A stretch of 39,525 bases of DNA. Origin: a bacterium. Lineage in GTDB: Bacteria; Chloroflexota; Chloroflexia; Chloroflexales; Kallotenuaceae. The stretch spans positions 1 to 39,525 of the forward strand of contig JADDQF010000035.1 of assembly GCA_016781505.1 (NCBI GenBank), in the 5' to 3' direction. Positions 34,060 through 39,525 of the stretch are shown piece by piece. How positions within the stretch are numbered: the first letter of the stretch is position 1; each line of letters starts with the position of its first letter. The position numbers were made by a program, and so were the translations under genes. The notes under the pieces are model-generated. The model had not been told where the DNA came from, did no database searches, and saw only the letters and a program-made list of their open reading frames with translations.

Positions 34060-34068
34060 ATTGTAGCA
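34060..34068 (-). promoter_or_regulatory. Candidate extended -10 for the glycosidase-family lipoprotein
   Basis: TGcTACAAT on the minus strand, with no good -35. It would give a leader of about 20 bases. Confidence 0.4.
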
Positions 34069-34165
34069 TACGCGCTACTGTGGTAGTCGTTTTGGTTGTC
34101 GTGATCATGGTTATCCACAAACGGTGGACAAGCTGTGGAACAAATATTCTAGCGTCGCAACGCTA

Positions 34166-34174
34166 TGGTATAAT
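34166..34174 (+). promoter_or_regulatory. Extended -10 promoter for mutS
   Basis: TGgTATAAT: a perfect TATAAT at 34169-34174 with the TG extension and a poor -35. It predicts a leader of about 100 bases containing a small CCATAC/GTATGG hairpin. Confidence 0.5.
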
Positions 34175-34279
34175 GCCTGCACCTCAGCTGAACGCTGCCA
34201 TACATCATAAGTATGGTGGTCGGATCAGTGCTTCGAATGCAAGCCAAGCAGACATGTTTCAAGTGAGCCGGAGTACCAC

Positions 34280-37222
34280 ATGACGAGCAATGAGCAGAAC
34301 ACACCGATGATGCGCCAGTATCGGCAAGTCAAAGCGCAGTATCCCGACACGATCCTTTTTTGGCGCCTGGGCGACTTTTACGAAACCTTTGACGAGGATG
34401 CCAAGCTGCTGGCGGCAACCCTGGATGTAACGCTTACTCGCCGCAACCATACCAAGGGCGAAGGCGTGCCCATGGCCGGCGTGCCCTACCATGCGGTGGA
34501 AAGCTACGTCCAGCGCTTGCTCCAGCTCGGCTATCGCGTGGCGATCGCCGAACAAACCTCGCCTACTGAGTCGTCCCAAGCCGATACACGCGCCAAAAGC
34601 GTGTATCAACGCAATGACATGATGCGCGACTATGCGTCGAGCAAAGGCATGGTTGATCGCGAAGTTGTGCGGGTGTTAACGCCGGGCACGCTGGTGGAGC
34701 CGGCCCTGATCGACGCCAGCAGTAATAACTATCTGGTCGCCGTGATCATGGATCGTGGCCGAATCGGCTTGGCCTACACCGATATTTCAACCGGTGAGTT
34801 CGGGGCAACCGAGATCGAAGGCGGCCGGGCTATGCTGCGCTTGGAAGGCGAGCTAACGCGGCTGCATGCGGCGGAAGTGCTTGTTTCCGAGGATGAGAGC
34901 TGCCGGCCGCCGATGCTGCAACCGCGGAATGCGCGGCTCGAGCAAGATCTGCAACCGATGCGCCGGGAAGAACGCGAGCGCCTCCTGCCGCACGAGCGGG
35001 TTGCCCGCAAAGTGGATGGCCAAGCCGGGAGCGGTGCGTGGGCCCAAGGCCGCGTAACGCCCTGGCCGGCTTGGCGCTGGGATCTACAAACCGCACGCGA
35101 TGCGCTTAAACAGCAATTTGGCATCGCATCGCTGCATGGCCTTGGCCTGGGCGACAAGCCGCTGGCTGTACGGGCCGCCGGCGCCGTGCTGCAATACCTG
35201 GCTGAAACCCAACGCATGGCGATCACGCAGCTTACAGGTTTGAGCTGCTACAGCATCGACGATTTCATGTTTCTCGATCCGCAAACGCGGCGCAATCTCG
35301 AGCTGCTCGAAAGCTCGTCGGGCAAGAAGCATGGCTCGCTGATCGATGTGCTCGACCAAACCCGTACTCCGATGGGCGCGCGCCTGCTGCGCCAATGGAT
35401 TTCACAGCCGCTGCTGGATATTGCACGGCTGCGCCAGCGTCAAACCGCGGTGCAACGTTTCGTCGACGACGCCATGCTGCGAGCGGAGGTTCGTACCCGG
35501 CTGCGCAGCGTTGGCGATCTCGAGCGTACGGTTAATCGCGTTGTGCAGGGCGTCGCACTGCCCCGGGATCTGGTGCGCTTGCGCGAAGCGCTCCACGCAT
35601 TACCTGAGCTGATCGCGCTGCTCGATGCTGCGGCAGTTCGCCCCCTTGAAACGGAGCACGGTGAAGCCCCAGGCGCTGCGGAAGCGTTCGAGTTGGAAGA
35701 TGCGATCTTCGCGGATGATCCAGCAACTACCGGGACTGGGGACTCCGGCATCAGCAGCTTGCTGGATCCGTGTACCGATGTGCTTAAATTACTCCAACGG
35801 GCGATCGCCGACGCTCCGCCCGCCCTGCTGGGCGGCTGGAATCCCAAGGATGCTGAAAATGTGATTCGCCGTGGCTTCGACCCGGACATCGAAGAGCTGA
35901 TCCAGCGCGGCACCGAAGCCCGCCAGTGGATGAACGATCTGGAGCGGCGTGAGCTTGAGCGCACAAATATCAAAACGCTCAAGGTCGGCTACAACAAAGT
36001 CTTCGGCTGGTACATCGAGGTATCCAAAAGCACGCCCGAAAAGGATATTCCGCCCGAGTACGTGCGCAAACAAACGTTGGTCGGAGCCGAACGCTACAAG
36101 ACCGCCGAGCTGGACGCGTTTGAAACGATTCTGATGCGGGCTGAACAGCGCCTGAATGAGTTGGAGCGCGACGCGTTCAAACGTGTGCTGGAGCTAGCCG
36201 CGCAGCAAGCCAAGCGGCTGCTCACCACTGCGCGCGGCCTGGCCGAGCTGGATGTGTATGCCGCACTCGCCGATGTTGCGGTCCGTGGGCGCTATGTTTG
36301 CCCAACGCTGTCCGAAGAGCCGAGCCTGCGCATCGTCGCCGGGCGGCATCCGGTGGTCGAGCAAACGCTGGAACAGGCCTTTGTCGCCAACGATATCGAG
36401 ATGGACACGGCGAGCGCGCAGATGTTGGTCATTACCGGGCCCAACATGAGCGGCAAAAGCACCTACCTCCGGCAGGTCGCCCTGATTGTGCTTTTGGCGC
36501 AGATCGGCGCATGGGTACCGGCTGAGGCGGCCGAGATCGGCCTGGCTGACCGCATCTTTACCCGGATTGGCGCCCAGGATGACATCGCCACCGGTCAAAG
36601 TACATTCATGGTTGAGATGACCGAAACCGCCAGCATCCTTTCCCAAAGCACCCGCAAAAGCTTGATCGTGCTCGACGAGATTGGCCGGGGCACCAGCACC
36701 TACGACGGCTTAGCCATCGCGCGCTCCGTGATCGAGTATATTCATAATCATCCGCGCCTGGGAGCGCGCACGCTCTTTGCCACGCACTACCACGAGCTGA
36801 CCGAGCTTGCGAATATCCTGCCGCGGGTTCGCAATTACAGCGTCCAGGTCAGCGAGTCCGATGGACACGTCGTGTTTCTGCATACCATTGTGCCGGGCGC
36901 CGCAGACCGCTCCTATGGCGTGCATGTAGCCGAGCTGGCCGGTATTCCCAAATCCGTGGTCCAACGCGCCAAGCAGTTGCTGGCTGAGCTGGAAGGCAGC
37001 AGCAAACATGAACGGCAACGCGTGCGGAATTTGATGCAGCAGGGAGCGCCGGCCGATCCGCAGCTCCAGCTTTCACTTTTTGCCACACCGGCAGACCATC
37101 CGGTGGTAGCCATGCTGCGCGAGCTGCAGATCGAGGAACTCACGCCCATCGAAGCGCTGACCCTGCTGTACGAGCTTCAACGTCAAGCACGAGAATCGCT
37201 GCAAGCATCAGCGGGAGGATAA
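34280..37222 (+). CDS. mutS: DNA mismatch repair protein MutS
   Basis: 980 residues. MutS finds mismatches and, as an ATP-driven clamp, starts repair. The mismatch-reading motif F33-Y-E35 is in GDFYETFDED. The core domain carries LKVGYNKVFGWYIEVSKS, the Walker A is GPNMSGKST with Lys726, and the Walker B and signature follow as SLIVLDEIGRGTSTYDGLA. The HTH/dimer C-terminus is present. It is longer than E. coli MutS (853), with insertions by eye of about 40 residues near 228-262 and about 45 near 450-497, the latter acidic and low-complexity. Start ATG 34280 has GGAG seven bases upstream. It is a single gene; no mutL is adjacent. MutS1 type, not the Smr-bearing MutS2. Confidence 0.97.
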   Translation: MTSNEQNTPMMRQYRQVKAQYPDTILFWRLGDFYETFDEDAKLLAATLDVTLTRRNHTKGEGVPMAGVPYHAVESYVQRLLQLGYRVAIAEQTSPTESSQADTRAKSVYQRNDMMRDYASSKGMVDREVVRVLTPGTLVEPALIDASSNNYLVAVIMDRGRIGLAYTDISTGEFGATEIEGGRAMLRLEGELTRLHAAEVLVSEDESCRPPMLQPRNARLEQDLQPMRREERERLLPHERVARKVDGQAGSGAWAQGRVTPWPAWRWDLQTARDALKQQFGIASLHGLGLGDKPLAVRAAGAVLQYLAETQRMAITQLTGLSCYSIDDFMFLDPQTRRNLELLESSSGKKHGSLIDVLDQTRTPMGARLLRQWISQPLLDIARLRQRQTAVQRFVDDAMLRAEVRTRLRSVGDLERTVNRVVQGVALPRDLVRLREALHALPELIALLDAAAVRPLETEHGEAPGAAEAFELEDAIFADDPATTGTGDSGISSLLDPCTDVLKLLQRAIADAPPALLGGWNPKDAENVIRRGFDPDIEELIQRGTEARQWMNDLERRELERTNIKTLKVGYNKVFGWYIEVSKSTPEKDIPPEYVRKQTLVGAERYKTAELDAFETILMRAEQRLNELERDAFKRVLELAAQQAKRLLTTARGLAELDVYAALADVAVRGRYVCPTLSEEPSLRIVAGRHPVVEQTLEQAFVANDIEMDTASAQMLVITGPNMSGKSTYLRQVALIVLLAQIGAWVPAEAAEIGLADRIFTRIGAQDDIATGQSTFMVEMTETASILSQSTRKSLIVLDEIGRGTSTYDGLAIARSVIEYIHNHPRLGARTLFATHYHELTELANILPRVRNYSVQVSESDGHVVFLHTIVPGAADRSYGVHVAELAGIPKSVVQRAKQLLAELEGSSKHERQRVRNLMQQGAPADPQLQLSLFATPADHPVVAMLRELQIEELTPIEALTLLYELQRQARESLQASAGG

Positions 37223-37284
37223 GCAAAAACAGCCAAGCAACTGGCCCAGGCAATTTCCTTCACCCTATATTTACTTTTCCATGG

Positions 37285-37313
37285 TTGCAGGACCGAGTTT
37301 TCATCTTTATAAT
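37285..37313 (+). promoter_or_regulatory. Sigma70 promoter of the riboswitch-ECF operon
   Basis: TTGCAG, 17 bases, then a consensus TATAAT at 37308-37313. The predicted start near 37320 lies exactly at the beginning of the riboswitch, which makes the pair convincing. Confidence 0.8.
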
Positions 37314-37320
37314 GAGCGAA

Positions 37321-37406
37321 GACGTTTGGGCAACTGTGGCGAAAGCTACAGCACGCAAAGCTATGGGTCTACGGCTTGATCGAGCTATGATTGCCAAGCC
37401 GCCGTC
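37321..37406 (+). ncRNA. GEMM-I (cyclic di-GMP-I) riboswitch aptamer
   Basis: It carries the conserved landmarks in order. GGGCAA is followed by P2 (CTGTGGC, a GAAA tetraloop, GCTACAG; seven pairs, one of them G-U). Next comes the invariant CACGCAAAGC joining region (37352-37361), then P3 from GGGTCT (37365-37370) to GATTGCC (37389-37395), with an apical GGCT/AGCT hairpin. Closing P1 uses GACG at 37321 and CGTC at 37403. The run GGG keeps G at the position that is A in cGAMP-preferring variants, favouring c-di-GMP. The intercalating A of ACGC is present. No fold was computed. It lies in the leader of an ECF sigma gene. Confidence 0.85.
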
Positions 37407-37432
37407 ACATGAGCGGTAGCTTGGCATTTTTC
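37392..37432 (+). terminator. Intrinsic terminator overlapping the riboswitch 3' strand
   Basis: TGCCAAGC (37392-37399) pairs with GCTTGGCA (37419-37426), with extra CGC/GCG pairs inside a small bulge, followed by five T. Its left arm is the 3' strand of the aptamer (P3/P1), so terminator and ligand-bound aptamer exclude each other. Confidence 0.8.
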
Positions 37433-37716
37433 TTGCATAAGCTATCCCCGGTTTGGCCAAGGTTGGTTGCTTGAATGTATCCCCTGTTTCGGCAACCTTC
37501 GCTGCGGATCTAACCTCGTTCATGTTAAAGCCAGTTGTTTGGCAGTTTTTTGGCTGGCTTGCAACTGTCCACTTGCACTTGTTTGCAATTTTTCCAAGGC
37601 GCTGCTGCCGTAGGCGTATCTTTTTGTTCGGTCCCGCGTTTTAATTGTCACAGGGGATCGAACAATTTGTTATATGCGTATGCGGAGGACGTTGCGCGAG
37701 GCTAGGAGTGCGTCCC
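37433..37716 (+). other. Leader between the riboswitch terminator and the ECF sigma gene
   Basis: A 284-bp stretch with no gene. It has several T-runs and weak repeats (AAGGTTG at 37459-37465 and its complement at 37493-37499; AAGCCAG and CTGGCTT near 37527-37556). No second promoter with acceptable spacing was found, so the ECF gene probably depends on read-through from the riboswitch. Confidence 0.5.
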
Positions 37717-38304
37717 ATGCCCAGCTCTATCGATCTTCCATCGGCCATCGCACGTGCGCGTGAGGGACAGGCTCAGGCAATACGTGAGTTGTACGATGTG
37801 TATTCCGATCCCGTGCGTCGGTATTGTTACGTCCGGCTTGGCGATAGCGAGTCGGCACAAGACTGTGTACAAGAAGTATTTGTTTGCATCTGGAAAGGTG
37901 TCAAGAACTTCGAGTACCGCGGGGATTTGTCGTTCACTGCGTGGTTATATACCATCGCGAACAACGTACTCGTCAGCTACGTGCGCAAACGCCGGCGGGT
38001 ACAACAGGTGCCGCTCACCCCGGAGCTCAACTTAACCGATCCGCGTAGCCATGACTCGGCCCGGAACATTTGTGATCGGCTGGCGTTACGCGACGCGATC
38101 AGTCAGTTGACGACGGAGCAACAGCAGGTTATAACTCTCAAGTTCTTTGTGGGCTTGTCCAACCTAGAGATTGCCGAAATCGTGGGCCGCAGCGAAGGCG
38201 CTGTCAAGGCGCTGCAACATCGTGCGATCAACCGATTGCAGCATATTCTTTCGAACGAATGCGCCAGTCTATTCGCCGACTTCAGTGTGGGAGAGATGGC
38301 GTAA
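37717..38304 (+). CDS. ECF-type RNA polymerase sigma factor
   Basis: 195 residues. Region 2 (about 20-95) has IRELYDVYSDPVRRYCYVRL, DCVQEVFVCIWKGVKNFEY, FTAWLYTIANNVLVSYVRKR; region 4 (about 130-180) has LTTEQQQVITLKFFVGLSNL followed by EIAEIVGRSEGAVKALQHRA. Sigma factors of this type recruit RNA polymerase to stress or envelope promoters. Start ATG 37717 has AGGAG eight bases upstream; the more upstream in-frame ATG at 37645 lacks one. The following gene encodes a membrane protein likely to be its regulator. Upstream are the c-di-GMP riboswitch and terminator, so its level should follow c-di-GMP. Confidence 0.92.
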   Translation: MPSSIDLPSAIARAREGQAQAIRELYDVYSDPVRRYCYVRLGDSESAQDCVQEVFVCIWKGVKNFEYRGDLSFTAWLYTIANNVLVSYVRKRRRVQQVPLTPELNLTDPRSHDSARNICDRLALRDAISQLTTEQQQVITLKFFVGLSNLEIAEIVGRSEGAVKALQHRAINRLQHILSNECASLFADFSVGEMA

Positions 38305-38337
38305 CGGTGGTTGAGTCCATGTCAAGAGGATGGAACT

Positions 38338-39525
38338 GTGTCTAAGTTGTCCTTTACAGAAGCATTAGATCAGGCACTTGAACTGCTTGAACAAGGCCAT
38401 CCTCTCGAATATTGTGTTCAGCAATTCCCGGAATATGCTGACGAGCTCCGTCCGTTGTTGATGGTCAGTGCGGACCTTCATTCCCTGGCGGATCTGTCAT
38501 TCCCATCATTCGATAAAGCCACGATCGAGCCCGATTGGGAATCGATCCTGGCTCAAACACCACAACAGCCGCACCGCCGTTTCCGCACGTATGGCTTGGG
38601 GCTGGGCCAGCTTTTCCATAGCCTGCAATATCATCCTGTGCAGCGCTATGCCTCCCTTGCCGCGGCGATCATCATTTTGTGCATGGTTACGTGGCGCGGC
38701 ACAACCCATAGCGCCGCCGACAGCATGCTCTACCCGCTTAAGCGCAGCGTGGAGCAAGTCGAGTTTGTCGCGGCGCAAGATCCGGCGGATCGCGTCAGCC
38801 TCCATATTCAATTTGCCCACCGTCGGCTTAACGAATTGCGAACCCTTGCCTATCAAGAGCAGCGGATCGACCCGCCACTTGTGAACGAGCTGATCGAACA
38901 AACACGCAGCGCGATCGAGCAAGCTAAGCAAGGCGGCGTTAACCAGGCGGTGGTGTATGAACAGCTTGATGCCCTTTTGTCTGAAACAGATGCCTCGCTG
39001 GATCATCTGAAGCAACTCGGCATGGCTGTGCCAGCCGAGGATGTTGCCGTGCTCGACACTGCCGCTGCAACTGTGGATCTGCTACGTGATGATCTGACAA
39101 CGACGGTCGAGCCCGTCGGTGCAGCGCCGACGTCAACATCAGAAGCGGTAGCCGACGCAGGCACAGCCTCGTCGCCGACCGTACCCACGGCCACGCCGGT
39201 TGAAAGTGGAACGTCACAAGCTCCCACACCACAAGATGCAGGCAGCGATACAACGGGCACCGAGCAGACCGGCGCTGACGGTCAATTGGCACCAGTAACG
39301 CCAACGGCTACCGCCACTCCGGCTGGTCCATCGGCTACGGCTGTGCCAACCACACAACCCGCAGCACCGGCAGCGCCGGCAGCAACTGTGGCGCCCGTGG
39401 CGACCATTGCTGCTCCCACAGCGGCACCGACTACGCAACCAACTGCTGCGCCCGCCACGGTGCCGACGTCAGTGCCGTCGCCCGAGCCGACTGCCGAGCC
39501 AACTCCTGAGCCCACTGCCGAGCCA
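38338..39525 (+). CDS. Membrane DUF5667 protein, putative anti-sigma partner (3' end beyond window)
   Basis: At least 396 residues, running off the window. It starts at GTG 38338 with GAGGA about seven bases upstream, 33 bases after the ECF stop. An N-terminal cytoplasmic part (1-103) with an acidic FTEALDQALELLEQG region precedes one transmembrane helix (about 104-119). A DUF5667 domain follows outside (about 128-225, beginning LYPLKRSVEQVEFVAAQDPA and HRRLNELRTLAYQ). After that comes a long Pro/Thr/Ala-rich tail with PTATP and EPTPEPTAEP repeats that could span the wall. This ECF-plus-membrane-DUF5667 pairing is common in Actinobacteria and Chloroflexota; an anti-sigma role is inferred from position. 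No zinc HxxxCxxC motif is seen. Confidence 0.8.
   Translation, partial: MSKLSFTEALDQALELLEQGHPLEYCVQQFPEYADELRPLLMVSADLHSLADLSFPSFDKATIEPDWESILAQTPQQPHRRFRTYGLGLGQLFHSLQYHPVQRYASLAAAIIILCMVTWRGTTHSAADSMLYPLKRSVEQVEFVAAQDPADRVSLHIQFAHRRLNELRTLAYQEQRIDPPLVNELIEQTRSAIEQAKQGGVNQAVVYEQLDALLSETDASLDHLKQLGMAVPAEDVAVLDTAAATVDLLRDDLTTTVEPVGAAPTSTSEAVADAGTASSPTVPTATPVESGTSQAPTPQDAGSDTTGTEQTGADGQLAPVTPTATATPAGPSATAVPTTQPAAPAAPAATVAPVATIAAPTAAPTTQPTAAPATVPTSVPSPEPTAEPTPEPTAEP

Noticed and set aside
37459-37499. AAGGTTG/CAACCTT inverted repeat as a second terminator or riboswitch
   Set aside because: The loop is 27 bases with no T-run and no conserved RNA motif.
37638-37670. Possible second promoter just before the ECF sigma gene (TTGTCA and TATATG)
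   Set aside because: The spacing is about 20 bases, too long for a standard promoter, and no clear ECF autoregulatory motif was found.
39282-39515. Glycine/valine-rich minus-strand frame
   Set aside because: It is the reverse of the Pro/Thr/Ala repeats in the DUF5667 protein tail.

Overview
The window looks like chromosomal DNA from a Chloroflexota (green non-sulfur) bacterium, probably in or near class Chloroflexia. This is inferred from gene content: an ECF sigma factor paired with a membrane DUF5667 protein, an ADP-forming acetate-CoA ligase beside a BioD-like/DRTGG protein, a class II diterpene cyclase with an Rv3378c-like partner (the pairing known from Herpetosiphon), and secreted repeat proteins. 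Nearly all genes lie on the minus strand. No rRNA, tRNA, transposase, integrase or CRISPR array was seen.

Layout. (1) Positions 1-8800 are a mosaic. Three directly repeated comEC 3' ends (about 68-233, 5082-5325 and the intact gene at 8723-10252) delimit two cargo blocks. Block A holds a PAS sensor histidine kinase and a two-gene diterpene operon. Block B holds a GC-rich MFS transporter, decayed coding remnants and a proline-iminopeptidase-type hydrolase. (2) Positions 8723-16650 are a minus-strand run: comEC, a GT87-type membrane glycosyltransferase, a MOSC protein, a BioD-like/DRTGG protein, an ADP-forming acyl-CoA synthetase and a methyltransferase. (3) Positions 16664-18931 hold a secreted four-repeat surface protein with its own promoter and terminator, and a divergent small lipoprotein, with a perfect palindrome between them. 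(4) Positions 18983-33008 are a colinear exopolysaccharide/surface-glycan locus: three GT4 and one GT2 glycosyltransferases, a Wzx-type flippase, a pyruvyltransferase-family enzyme, two methyltransferases, a GT-C-like membrane protein, a LysM/SH3/M23 peptidase, and an unusual membrane regulator with a LuxR-type HTH inside and Kelch repeats outside. (5) A phosphodiester-glycosidase-family lipoprotein is divergent from mutS. (6) Downstream of mutS lie a sigma70-type promoter, a GEMM-I (c-di-GMP-I) riboswitch and an overlapping intrinsic terminator, followed by an ECF sigma factor and its membrane partner, which runs off the window end.

Most notable points: a c-di-GMP riboswitch that appears to gate transcription of an ECF sigma factor; repeated comEC 3' ends flanking accessory cargo that includes diterpene genes; and the LuxR-TM-Kelch regulator inside the glycan locus. 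Functional calls rest on motif recognition by eye. No database search or folding program was run.
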